Assembly: GCF_009687885.1 (NCBI RefSeq)
Contig: NZ_BLAF01000008.1
Coordinates: forward strand, 186,001 to 250,000
Direction: 5' to 3'
Length of the DNA: 64,000 bases
Source of the DNA: Acrocarpospora pleiomorpha
GTDB lineage: Bacteria > Actinomycetota > Actinomycetes > Streptosporangiales > Streptosporangiaceae
In this document: positions 36,169 through 44,521 of the stretch, one piece after another
How the letters are laid out: each line of letters begins with the position of its first letter
Numbering within the stretch: the first letter of the stretch is position 1
Program-made: the position numbers and the translations under genes
Notes under the pieces: generated by a model
What the model was told of the DNA's origin: nothing
The model's database searches: none
Seen by the model: the letters and a program-made list of their open reading frames with translations, nothing else

Positions 36169-38295
36169 TCACGCAACACCGACGGCTCCCCGCACCTCGG
36201 CACCCTCGGCCTCCAGCACCCGGTCCAGGCGGATCGGGAGCGTGCGCTGACGTACGCCAGTGGCGTGCCAGACGGCGTTGGCGATCGCGGCGGCCGTGCC
36301 GGCCGTGCCGATCTCGCCGAGGCCGTTGAGACCCAGCGGATCCTGCGGCTCGTAGTCGGGCACGAATTCAGCCTCGATGTCCGGCACGTCGGCGTGCGCG
36401 GCGATGTGATAGCCGGCGAAGTCGGGGTTGACCTGCCTGCCGGTGGCCGGGTCGCGCACGCCCTCCTCGTGCAGGGCCATCGACAGGCCCATGATCATTC
36501 CGCCGATGACCTGGCTGCGGGCCAGCAACGGGTTGATCACCCGGCCGACGGCGAACATGCCGAGCATCCTGCGCACGCGTACCTCACCGGTCGCCGGGTC
36601 GACGCTCACCTCCGCGAACACCGCGCTGAAGGTGTGCCGTTCCGTCGCGGGCTGGTAGTCGATCAGCGCCGTGGTGTCGACGGTGGCCGTCACCGGCCGG
36701 GCCGGGTCGCCGAGCCGTTCGCGCAGCTTCGCGGCGGCCTGGGTGATCGCGAACGACCAGGACGTCGTGCCGCGGGAACCGCCGGCGCCCCAGGCCATGC
36801 CGAGGTCGCTGTCGGCGATCCGGATCCGGATCCGCTCGGTCCCGACGCCCAGCGTGTCGGCCGCCACGGCGGTCAGGGCGGTGCGTGCCCCGGTGCCGAT
36901 GTCGGTCGCGCCGACGGCCACGGTGAAGGTGCCGTCGGCCTCCGCTGTGATCGACGCCGTCGAGGGGAAGACGCCGGCGCTGAAGCAGGTGGCGGCTAGT
37001 CCGGTGCCGATGAGCAGCCGTCCTTCGCGGCGCGTCCGGGGCCGGTGGTCACGCCCGGCCCAGCCGAACCGGCGGGCCCCCTCCCGCAGGCACGCCACCG
37101 AGCGGCGGCTGCTGAACGGCCGCCCGGACACCGGGCCGACGGCGGGCTGGTTGCGCAGCCGCAGGTCGAGCGGGTCGAGGCCGAGCCGTTCTGCGACCTC
37201 GTCCATTGCCGATTCGAGGGCGAACGACCCGGGCGTCGCACCGGGCCCGCGCGTTGAGCTCGGCGGCAGGATGTCGAGCGGGACGGCGGTCAGCTCGGTG
37301 CGGATCGCCGGGGCCGCGTACAACGTCTTGGCCTGCTCGGTGCACCACTCGATGTACTCGGCCAGCGGGGACAGCGCGAACGCCGGGCGGTGGTGGACGG
37401 CGCGCAGGCGGCCGTCGGCGTCGGCGCCGATACGCAGCCACTGGTCGGTCGGCGGGCGCAGCGCGGTGGCTAGGAACACCTGCTCGCGGGTGAGCACGAC
37501 GCGGACGGGACGCCCGAAAGACCGGCTCGCCATCGCGGCGAGGATCATCTGCGGGCCGCACAGTCCCTTGGCGCCGAAACCGCCGCCGACGTGCTCGGCC
37601 CTGATGTGCACGTGGTCCCTGTCGACGCCGAACAACGTCGACAGGACCTGCGACACGCTGAACGGCCCCTGGTTGGAGTCCACGGCGTGCAGGTGGCCGT
37701 CCTGCCACCACGCGGTCGCGGCGTGCGGCTCCATCGCGGAGCAGTTCTCTTCGGGGGTGCGGTACCGCTCGTCCACCACGACGGCCGAGGCGGCCAGTTC
37801 GACCTCGATGTCGCCGGTGTCGGCCTCCGGGCCGAAGGCGGTGGACGCCGGGCGGGCGGCGGGGTGGTCGAGCCGGAAGTCCACGTCGTGCGGGTACGGC
37901 TCGTAGGTCACCACGACCGCCCCGGCGGCGGCCCGCGCCTGTTCGGGTGTCTCCGCCACGACCAGCACGACCGGGCGGCCGGCGTACGGGACGACGTCGT
38001 CCTGCAACAGCAGCAGACTGCCGTCGGGGCCGAAATAGTTGCCCGCCCGGGGGTCGAGCCGGGGCGCGTTGCGGTGGTCGAGCACGCCGAGCACGCCGGG
38101 CATGCCGAGCGCGGCCGAGGCGTCGACGGCGCTGATCCGGCCCCTGGCGACGGTGGCGGTGATCATCCAGCCATGGGCGAGGTCCGGCGCGGGTTCGTCG
38201 GCGGCGTACCGGGCGGCGCCGGTGACCTTGAGGCGGCCCTCGATCCGGGGGCGGGCGTCGCCGATGGCGGCGGTGGCCGGTTGTTCGGTGGTCAT
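36169..38295 (-). CDS. molybdenum hydroxylase large subunit (PaoC/XdhA-like)
   Basis: 708 residues. 'RIEGRLKVTGAARYAAD' opens the aldehyde oxidase/xanthine dehydrogenase fold; 'EHVGGGFGAKGLCGPQMI' and 'GAGGSRGTTSW' are Moco-contacting motifs, and 'GLNGLGEIGTAG' contains the active-site Glu near the C-terminus. No Tat signal. The start overlaps the FAD-subunit stop (ATGA). Last gene of a three-subunit operon. Confidence 0.9.
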   Translation of the reverse strand: MTTEQPATAAIGDARPRIEGRLKVTGAARYAADEPAPDLAHGWMITATVARGRISAVDASAALGMPGVLGVLDHRNAPRLDPRAGNYFGPDGSLLLLQDDVVPYAGRPVVLVVAETPEQARAAAGAVVVTYEPYPHDVDFRLDHPAARPASTAFGPEADTGDIEVELAASAVVVDERYRTPEENCSAMEPHAATAWWQDGHLHAVDSNQGPFSVSQVLSTLFGVDRDHVHIRAEHVGGGFGAKGLCGPQMILAAMASRSFGRPVRVVLTREQVFLATALRPPTDQWLRIGADADGRLRAVHHRPAFALSPLAEYIEWCTEQAKTLYAAPAIRTELTAVPLDILPPSSTRGPGATPGSFALESAMDEVAERLGLDPLDLRLRNQPAVGPVSGRPFSSRRSVACLREGARRFGWAGRDHRPRTRREGRLLIGTGLAATCFSAGVFPSTASITAEADGTFTVAVGATDIGTGARTALTAVAADTLGVGTERIRIRIADSDLGMAWGAGGSRGTTSWSFAITQAAAKLRERLGDPARPVTATVDTTALIDYQPATERHTFSAVFAEVSVDPATGEVRVRRMLGMFAVGRVINPLLARSQVIGGMIMGLSMALHEEGVRDPATGRQVNPDFAGYHIAAHADVPDIEAEFVPDYEPQDPLGLNGLGEIGTAGTAAAIANAVWHATGVRQRTLPIRLDRVLEAEGAEVRGAVGVA

Positions 38296-39284
38296 CGTCC
38301 GTCCTTCTCTGCGAGTTCGGTCAGCACGGCCTCGATGAGGTTGCGCGCCAGCGTCACCTTGTACGCGTTGCCGGGCAGCGGGTCCGCGGCGGCTAGTCCC
38401 GCCTCGGCCGCGCCGCGGAACCGGTCGGGGGTGGCGGGCGCGTCCCGTAGTACCTCCTCGGCGGCACGGGCCCGCCACGGGCGTGAGGCCACCCCGCCGA
38501 GCGCGATGCGCGCGTCCCGCACGAAGCCGTCGTGGACGTCCAGGGCGACCGCGACCGACACGGTGGCGAAGGCGTACGACGCGCGCTCGCGGACCTTCCG
38601 GTAGCGCGACCGCCGGGCGGCGGCGACCGGCGGTAGGACGATCTCGGTGATCAGCGCGCCGGGCGGCAGCGCCGTCTCCAGGTCGGGGCGGTCGCCGACC
38701 GGCAGGTAGAAGTCCGCCAGCGGGATCTCGCCGGGGCCGTCGAGCGTCTCGTACCGGACCACCGCCTCGAACGCGGCCAGCGGCACCGCCATGTCCGAGG
38801 GGTGGGTCGCCGCGCAGTGGCCGGTCCAGCCGAGGACGGCGTGGTTGTGGTGCGCGCCGGTGATCGCCGCACAGCCGCTGCCGGGCGCGCGCTTGTTGCA
38901 CGGTTGCGACAGGTCCGCGAAGTATCCGCAGCGGGTGCGCTGGAGCAGGTTGCCGCCGACCGTGGCCATGTTCCGCAACTGGCCCGACGCGCCCGCCAGC
39001 ACCGCCTGGCTCAGCGCCGGATACCGGCGCCGCACCTCGGGGTGGGCGGCGGCGTCGCTGTTGGTGGTGGTCGCGCCGATGGCCAGGCCGCCGTCCGGGG
39101 TCTCGCGTACGCCGCCCAGGGGGAGCCGCCGCACGTCCACCAGGCGGCCGGGCGTCTCGACCCCGTGTTTCATCAGGTCGACGAGGTTGGTGCCGCCGCC
39201 CAGGTACCGGGCGTCGTCGTGCTCGGCGACCAGTGTCAGGGCCTCGCGGACCTCGGAGACGCGCCGGTAGGAGAACTCCCTCAT
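38292..39284 (-). CDS. molybdenum hydroxylase FAD subunit with extra [4Fe-4S] insert (PaoB-like)
   Basis: 330 residues. 'DARYLGGGTNLVDLMKHG' is the FAD-binding loop of the CoxM family. A Cys-rich insert (RCGYF, QPCNKRAPGSGC, TGHCAATHPSD, about 118-165) matches the extra [4Fe-4S]-binding segment of PaoB (YagS) rather than xanthine dehydrogenase. That points to a PaoABC-type aldehyde dehydrogenase. It overlaps both neighbours by 4 nt. Confidence 0.9.
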   Translation of the reverse strand: MREFSYRRVSEVREALTLVAEHDDARYLGGGTNLVDLMKHGVETPGRLVDVRRLPLGGVRETPDGGLAIGATTTNSDAAAHPEVRRRYPALSQAVLAGASGQLRNMATVGGNLLQRTRCGYFADLSQPCNKRAPGSGCAAITGAHHNHAVLGWTGHCAATHPSDMAVPLAAFEAVVRYETLDGPGEIPLADFYLPVGDRPDLETALPPGALITEIVLPPVAAARRSRYRKVRERASYAFATVSVAVALDVHDGFVRDARIALGGVASRPWRARAAEEVLRDAPATPDRFRGAAEAGLAAADPLPGNAYKVTLARNLIEAVLTELAEKDGR

Positions 39285-39823
39285 CCCGTCACCGCCTCAC
39301 GCGCGGCGGTCTCGAGCACGGCGCGCACGATCGACGGGTACGCGCCGCAGCGGCACAGGTTGCCGCTCATCCGCTCGCGCACCTCCGCCGCGTCGAGTTC
39401 CGTCGGCGGCCCGTCGGGGGAGACGTCGGCGGTGGCGGCGCTCGGCCAGCCCGCCGCGTGTTCGGCCAGCGCGCCGACCGCCGAGCAGAGCTGCCCCGGC
39501 GTGCAGAACCCGCACTGGAACCCGTCCAGCCGCACGAACGCCTCCTGGATCGGCCGCAACCCGCCCTCGTCCGAAAGGCCCTCGACCGTGGTGACGCGCG
39601 CGCCCTCGGCGGCGACGGCCAGCGTCAGGCAGGACACCACCCGCCGGCCGTCGGCCAGGACGGTGCACGCGCCGCACTGCCCGTGGTCGCAGCCCATCTT
39701 CGGGCCGGTGTGACCGACGTCCTCGCGCAGCGCGTCGAGCAGTGTCCTGCGGTTGTCCACGCGGAGCCGGTGGGTCACGTCGTTGACCTCCAGCGTGATC
39801 TCGCTGGAGAAGTCATCAGTCAT
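39281..39823 (-). CDS. molybdenum hydroxylase [2Fe-2S] subunit (PaoA-like)
   Basis: 180 residues. The plant-type cluster motif is MGCDHGQCGACTV and the second cluster motifs are CGFCTPGQ and CRCGAY. ATG at 39823 is chosen because GAGAGG lies 7 nt upstream; ATG 39829 is too close to it. Unlike E. coli PaoA there is no Tat signal, so the complex is probably cytoplasmic. First gene of the operon. Confidence 0.92.
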   Translation of the reverse strand: MTDDFSSEITLEVNDVTHRLRVDNRRTLLDALREDVGHTGPKMGCDHGQCGACTVLADGRRVVSCLTLAVAAEGARVTTVEGLSDEGGLRPIQEAFVRLDGFQCGFCTPGQLCSAVGALAEHAAGWPSAATADVSPDGPPTELDAAEVRERMSGNLCRCGAYPSIVRAVLETAAREAVTG

Positions 39824-39947
39824 CGTCATTCCTCTCGCCACGCAAAAAGGGCCGAAGGGGTTTCCGGAATGTCGTTCCATGTAATCAGCGGGCGACCGGA
39901 AAGGCCTTGTGCGATAGTCGCGACTCCTTGCCTGATTCTCTTTTCCG

Positions 39948-40075
39948 CCGCCGATCTTGCCGACGCCCGGTTCGCCGCAGATCAGCCGCGCCCCGCCGCC
40001 GCGCGTGGTCGTGAATTCGGAAGGCCCGTCGAGTTCCGCCCGGCGTCCGAAGAGCTCGGTATCAGCCACCCACAC
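39948..40075 (-). pseudogene. N-terminal fragment of a LuxR/AfsR-type ATPase regulator
   Basis: The minus strand reads ELFGRRAELD, then RGGGARLICGEPGVGKIG, i.e. the 'xLvGRxaELxxL...GxGrlvLvxGEPGvGKT' start of large ATP-binding LuxR/SARP regulators. The P-loop Thr/Ser is lost and the frame continues into unrelated sequence before the paoA-like start. A truncated relic; the surrounding gap 39824-40175 otherwise shows nothing recognisable. Confidence 0.45.
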
Positions 40076-40175
40076 CCCCCATCGCGAATGAATGTCCGGG
40101 CAGGCTATATCGGCGCGCCTTTACTTCCTATCTCCAGACAGGATCGAGCAAGAGATCGCGAGTTTTGTACAAACG

Positions 40176-41081
40176 TCATTCCGATTCGAAGGCGTGCAGC
40201 CGGGCTGCGTCCTGACTCGGCGGCTCGCCGAATTGACGGCGGTATTCGCGGCTGAACTGCGACGGGCTGTCGTAGCCGACGCGACGGCTGACCCCGGCGA
40301 TGTCACCGGGCTGGGCGGCCAGCAGCAGCCGGGCCTGCTGGAGCCGGATCTGCTTCTGGAACTGGATCGGGCTCATCTCGGTGACCGCCTGGAAGCTGCG
40401 GTGGAAGGTGGACACGCTCATGCCCGCCTGCCGCGCCATCTCCTCGACCCGGAACGTCCGCGCGTAGTTGTCCCGGATCCACCGCACCGCGCGGGCGATG
40501 TGACTGAGGCTGCTGTCGGGCAGGCCGAACTGGCGGACGATCGCGCCCTGCTCACCGGTGACGAGCCGCCAGAGGATCTCCCGCTTGATCAGCGGCGCGA
40601 GCACGGTGATGTCCCTGGGGGTGTCGAGCAGCCGCAGCAGCCGGACGACGGCGTCGAGGAGTTCGGGCGGTGTGGTGCTGACCGCCAGCCCCGGCGGGGC
40701 GGCCGGCCCGGTGTCCGGCAGCTCACCGGGCTTGGCCAGCAGCACTTCGGCGACCGCGGACGGGTGCAGGGTCAGCCCGACGCCGAGCCCCGGCGCCCCC
40801 GGACTGGCCTCGGTGAAATGGCTGGTCACCGGCAGATCGACAGACGCGACGAGGTAGTGACCGGCGCGGAACTCGTAGATCCGGTCACCCAGCGCGAACC
40901 GCTTCGCGCCTTGGGCCACGATGGTGAGCACTTTGCCGTACGTCGTCGGCGTCGGTGGGTAGGGCCGCTCGGCCCGGAACAGAAGGACGTCGTCGATGGC
41001 GCAGCTCAAGTCGGGCCGGGCGTACCGATCGATCAGATCGCGCAGTTCGTCGAGAAGCACGGGGCCGATTGAACCACCCAT
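40176..41081 (-). CDS. AraC-family transcriptional regulator
   Basis: 301 residues. The N-terminal effector domain ('YGKVLTIVAQGAKRFALGDR', 'AGHYLVASVDLPVTSH') is the AraC_N/YqhC type; the C-terminal domain carries two helix-turn-helix motifs (MARQAGMSVSTFHRSFQAVT and 'GVSRRVGYDSPSQFSREYRR'). It lies upstream of the molybdenum hydroxylase operon on the same strand. YqhC-type regulators answer to aldehydes, consistent with a PaoABC-like neighbour, but the link is inferred. Confidence 0.9.
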   Translation of the reverse strand: MGGSIGPVLLDELRDLIDRYARPDLSCAIDDVLLFRAERPYPPTPTTYGKVLTIVAQGAKRFALGDRIYEFRAGHYLVASVDLPVTSHFTEASPGAPGLGVGLTLHPSAVAEVLLAKPGELPDTGPAAPPGLAVSTTPPELLDAVVRLLRLLDTPRDITVLAPLIKREILWRLVTGEQGAIVRQFGLPDSSLSHIARAVRWIRDNYARTFRVEEMARQAGMSVSTFHRSFQAVTEMSPIQFQKQIRLQQARLLLAAQPGDIAGVSRRVGYDSPSQFSREYRRQFGEPPSQDAARLHAFESE

Positions 41082-41082
41082 C

Positions 41083-41257
41083 CAGACAGCGGCGACCTTT
41101 CTCGCGCAAGGTCCCGCTGGGTCCGCCCGCTACTGCCTCATCCGCTCCTACCTCGGCACCGCCCGCAACCACGCGTCCACCCCTCGACGCTCTCCGTGAC
41201 GCGCTGGCCGGAACCCTTGGATATCACCGCAAACGGCCTGATCAATCACAGGCGTGA
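41083..41257 (+). mobile_element. frameshifted C-terminal remnant of an IS66-like transposase
   Basis: One frame reads YCLIRSYLGTARNHA and, after a frame change, a second reads PLDALRDALAGTLGYH. Together they match the 'IRSYLsTarKHG..plDALr.altG.pW' C-terminal end of IS66-type transposases. No inverted repeat was found. The rest of the gap to 41377 holds nothing recognisable. Confidence 0.4.
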
Positions 41258-41377
41258 ATGGATACGTGCATCCCCGCTCGGAAGATTCAGATCACCCCGA
41301 GACAGATCGCCACGGGCCCGCTCGTTTGCGGGCTGCGCAGCCACGGGTTCGCCCCGATCCAGTCCAAGTTCTGATCC

Positions 41378-42805
41378 TCAAGGAAGAACGGTGCGCTGGC
41401 TATCGTCAGGCCCGACGTGGTCGGCGGCGGCCAAGCCGATGTCGAGCACACTCAGCGCGAGCTTTGGGTCGGTGTACAGCCGTGGGTTCTTCTGCAAGTG
41501 CTCGACTTGGTCCGGAGTTAGCTGGCGCACCAGTGGTATACCGTCAACTTTCACAATTAAGATGTCGCCGATCGCGATCAAGGCGTTTTCGTTATTCTGG
41601 AGCGTTTGCAGCAGGTTGGCGACCGCGTCAGACGTCGCCTTGGTGATCTGGGATTGGGGCTCTCCGTACACGCGTGCTTGCAAACCAGCCCTGACAGCGC
41701 CTGCGGCACCTTGAAGGCGGTCGGGGCTCGCCTGTCCTCGGATGACGGCGATGAACGCCTGCCAGATGGACCCCCTGACTATGGGTGTCTCGAAGACGAT
41801 TTCTTGATCGATGGTTTCAAGGACTGCATTCAGGGCTTGCCGTACTCGCTCGTACCCGGTCTCGTCGTCAAGATAGATGACGAGCGGCAGCGGCACAGTT
41901 TCGAGCCAAGCATCATCCGTAGCGAGGGTGGCTTGAATAGCCTCGATCTCTTGCTGGGCCTGTGCGCTGGGACGCCGATCGCCCACATCACGGGAATTGC
42001 GTTTATGTGCCTGGTAAACTAAATCGATGAGACGGATGCGAAATTCTAGTAGTTGCTCGTAATGGGATTTGGCTTGTAGCGCGACGTAGGGATTCGAGAG
42101 TGGCAATTGAGGGCTCGGTTCGGTGCCGTAAACTGCAACCAGATTTTCCCGGGCTCGCTGGAACACTGCCGTCGCCTCAATCTGGCGGCCGCTCTGGTAG
42201 AGCGCGATCATCAGCAGTTCGACCAGTCTCTCCTGGTCCGGGTAGCTCTCCACCAGCGAGGATAACTCTGTGATCACCTCACTGTGCCGCGCCAGTCGCA
42301 GTTCGATCTCGACCCGCTCGATTGCGCTGCCAATAAGTTCGCCCTCGATGCCCTTCCTGGTCCGTTCGGCCCAGGATCCGGGCAACCCTTCCAGCGGTTC
42401 TCCACGCCAGAGCTTCGTCGCCATGCGCAGCAGTCGCACGGCTTCCAGTTCGTCACCGCTTTCCGCAATGGCCAGAGCCTGTGCACGTAATTGCCGGAAC
42501 CGGTGGTAGTCCACCTTCTCGGGATCCGTCTCCAGTAGGTACGTCCCGGCCCGGCTGACCAACCTAGCATCGGCCCCGATTACCCGCAGACGATTTTTGA
42601 GCCGTGTGATATAGGTATATAAAATGTCTCGCGCGTGATCCGGTGGATCGCCGTCCCATACCAAGTTGACCAGCGTTTCGGTCGTGACCGGCTCGCCTGG
42701 CATGATCGCCAGGATTATGAGCACGTGGCGTTCCCTTACCCACCCAATATTATGGCGTGTCTGTTTCGCCCAAAGTTCGATGGGGCCGAGGATTCGGAGT
42801 TCCAT
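41378..42805 (-). CDS. SARP/BTAD-type regulator with an unnamed C-terminal domain
   Basis: 475 residues. Residues 1-100 are an OmpR-like winged helix in SARP style (MELRILGPIELW, 'DHARDILYTYITRLKNRLR'), and about 100-240 is a BTAD helical-repeat domain ('DYHRFRQLRAQALAIAESGD', 'YGTEPSPQLPLSNP'). The C-terminal 200 residues (LPLVIYLDDETGYERVRQAL, 'PIVRGSIWQAFIAV', 'DILIVKVDGIPLVRQLT') are not an NB-ARC ATPase and resemble a family I know only as uncharacterised stand-alone actinobacterial proteins. Codon third positions are visibly less G/C-rich than the neighbours. AAGGGAC precedes the ATG. Its targets are unknown. Confidence 0.8.
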   Translation of the reverse strand: MELRILGPIELWAKQTRHNIGWVRERHVLIILAIMPGEPVTTETLVNLVWDGDPPDHARDILYTYITRLKNRLRVIGADARLVSRAGTYLLETDPEKVDYHRFRQLRAQALAIAESGDELEAVRLLRMATKLWRGEPLEGLPGSWAERTRKGIEGELIGSAIERVEIELRLARHSEVITELSSLVESYPDQERLVELLMIALYQSGRQIEATAVFQRARENLVAVYGTEPSPQLPLSNPYVALQAKSHYEQLLEFRIRLIDLVYQAHKRNSRDVGDRRPSAQAQQEIEAIQATLATDDAWLETVPLPLVIYLDDETGYERVRQALNAVLETIDQEIVFETPIVRGSIWQAFIAVIRGQASPDRLQGAAGAVRAGLQARVYGEPQSQITKATSDAVANLLQTLQNNENALIAIGDILIVKVDGIPLVRQLTPDQVEHLQKNPRLYTDPKLALSVLDIGLAAADHVGPDDSQRTVLP

Positions 42806-43148
42806 TCGAGTCCCTTTGTTATATTCGCGCTATTTGTACCTAAGTCCAAAAGGGCAAAAAGAGTCGTGATAAGTTCTTCTTTGGTCATGGTATCGGTATC
42901 GATCAGCCCATATCTGACTAATGCCCGGGTTCGTTTCCACGAGAGCGAAGACCGATGCATCGCAGGGGGCGGAGGTGACCTTCACCCTTGCCGGTGGGGC
43001 TGGACGCTGGTTCGTCCAGCGGTCTCACTTTGCCGATAGCCCCGAACCCACCGCACCAGGTGCTTCCCCCAACCGACGCACAGCCATGGCCTGCTTCGAG
43101 TACCTGGCCTACCAGTAACGAGAAGGAGGGATATAGCTGGCAAGAGGG
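42806..43148. other. AT-rich gap between the SARP gene and the small membrane protein
   Basis: 343 nt. The part near 42806-42910 is the most AT-rich of the region and probably carries the SARP promoter (a TATAAC-like element lies close to its start codon). Short frames on both strands (for example 42921-43118 +) have no recognisable content. A GAAGGAGG-like sequence at about 43122-43130 may belong to a lost start codon or to the next gene. Confidence 0.4.
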
Positions 43149-43517
43149 GTGCGGAACACAGTGATGGGGACCATGGACGACGGACGCCGGAGGCGACTAC
43201 CTCTTAAGGCCATCGCCAAGGCGGGCATCCGCGCCGCCGCCATAGATCATTACGAGCGTGGTGTCCGACGCGGTGACTTGAATGTCACGCTCGTGAACGA
43301 CATGAGCAGGCAGATACAGAGGGAGATCGGCGACCCTACGCTCACTGACGAACAGATCCAGATGGTCGTCCGAGCTTACGCCGCCAAGGCGGAGGAGTCA
43401 GCCCGCCCCGAACGCGCCCGCCAACGTCGTCGTGAATGGACACTCACCATCCTCGGCCTTATCGGCGGCGCCCTGCTCTCCATCCCGATTGGCATCTGGA
43501 TCAACAACATCAGTTGA
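43149..43517 (+). CDS. small C-tail-anchored membrane protein of unknown function
   Basis: Up to 122 residues: a charged soluble part with 'AIAKAGIRAAAIDHYERGVR' and 'TDEQIQMVVRAYAAKAE', a basic stop (RARQRRREW) and a single C-terminal membrane helix (about 98-118, LTILGLIGGALLSIPIGIWI). No family is recognised. The start is uncertain (GTG 43149, GTG 43161, ATG 43164 or ATG 43173). It sits between the SARP gene and the tRNA remnant, in accessory-looking DNA. Confidence 0.6.
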   Translation: MRNTVMGTMDDGRRRRLPLKAIAKAGIRAAAIDHYERGVRRGDLNVTLVNDMSRQIQREIGDPTLTDEQIQMVVRAYAAKAEESARPERARQRRREWTLTILGLIGGALLSIPIGIWINNIS

Positions 43518-43673
43518 CCCCGAGATGCCCGAGATAACGACGAAATGCCCCCAGCTGCGAGGGCTGGGCCTCGGTCGGGGGTGTATCAGAGGCGGATACC
43601 CCAACCGCGGAGTCCTCGGAGGACGGGCGGGTCGTCAGGAAGCGTCCAGGCTGTGGTGCTGCAAATAACTGGG

Positions 43674-43720
43674 TGGACGATACTAGGATTGAACTAGTGA
43701 GCTCTTCCGTGTCAGGGAAA
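43674..43720 (-). tRNA. 3' half of a tRNA-Val (GAC) gene, likely attachment-site scar
   Basis: On the minus strand: anticodon stem TTTCC/GGAAG around loop CTGACAC (anticodon GAC), variable loop AGCTC, a perfect T stem ACTAG/CTAGT around TTCAATC (fits TTCRANY), then the acceptor 3' strand ATCGTCC with discriminator A. Upstream of the anticodon stem no D-arm and no GGACGAT 5' acceptor strand is found, so only the 3' half exists. Integrases of actinobacterial elements commonly use tRNA 3' halves as the attachment core. Confidence 0.7.
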
Positions 43721-43752
43721 TTTGGTGTGCCGATCTAGGTCGTACTGGGTCA

Positions 43753-44490
43753 TCACGGCGCTGAACGTACCGCCTTCAACTGCCAAGCCGGCATCAGGAC
43801 ACGGTCGTCGGCGTCGGTCGCGAGCTTGGCGAGCGGAGAAGTGTCGAAATCGTCGCCTTGGATCCCTTGGATGGCTGACCGCAGCTGCTCGGGGCCGAAC
43901 GCTGTCGTGTAGGCGGCGGGTTCAAGTCGTTCGATCGTCCAGTCCTTCCCGACTGTCTCGCGCAGGTTCGCCTCGCTGACCAGGTGTCGGTCTGGGCAGA
44001 CACCCGGTATCTCGGTCGAGAAGCAGAACAGGTGCAGCCGCCCGCCCGGTCGGGTCGCTCGGGTCAGCGCGGCGAGGTATTCGTGACGCTCCTGCTCGGT
44101 CAGGCAGTGGTAGAGCGCGCTGTCGAGCACCGTGTCGAAGCGGTCTTCGTAACCTTCGAGCTTCGTCGCGTCGGCGACGGCGAACGTGACGTCGATGCCT
44201 TTCGCCGCGGCCCGGGCGCGGGCCTGCTCGACCGCGGACGGCGCGAAGTCCAGTCCGGTGACCCGCAGCCCGCGCGAGGCGAGGAACACGGAGTTGTCGC
44301 CGAGGCCGCAGCCGATGTCCAGCACCTCGCCGGTGAGCTCGCCGGCGTCGGCCAGCGCGACGACCTGGGGCTGTGGTGCGCCGAGGTCCCACGGCAGCTT
44401 CGGGCCCGCCGAAGTGCCGCCTTGATACACGCCTTGATACATCGCCTCGTATTCGGCTTCGCCCAACTCACTGCCATCTGGATTTGACAT
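43753..44490 (-). CDS. class I SAM-dependent methyltransferase
   Basis: 245 residues. Motif I GEVLDIGCGLGDNSVFLAS, motif II GLDFAPSAVEQAR, then VADATKLEG and 'DTVLDSALYHCL', as in the thiopurine/tellurite-resistance-like methyltransferases. It ends 33 nt from the tRNA remnant. The substrate is unknown. No operon partner; the LysR gene upstream is on the same strand, 31 nt away. Confidence 0.88.
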   Translation of the reverse strand: MSNPDGSELGEAEYEAMYQGVYQGGTSAGPKLPWDLGAPQPQVVALADAGELTGEVLDIGCGLGDNSVFLASRGLRVTGLDFAPSAVEQARARAAAKGIDVTFAVADATKLEGYEDRFDTVLDSALYHCLTEQERHEYLAALTRATRPGGRLHLFCFSTEIPGVCPDRHLVSEANLRETVGKDWTIERLEPAAYTTAFGPEQLRSAIQGIQGDDFDTSPLAKLATDADDRVLMPAWQLKAVRSAP

Positions 44491-44521
44491 TTATTCCTCA
44501 CTTTGCATCGATATTCCTTGA

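Noticed and set aside
43518..43673. Possible full tRNA or additional RNA gene next to the tRNA-Val half
   Set aside because: No cloverleaf could be completed; the 5' acceptor strand and D-arm are missing in the expected position, so only a 3' half is annotated.
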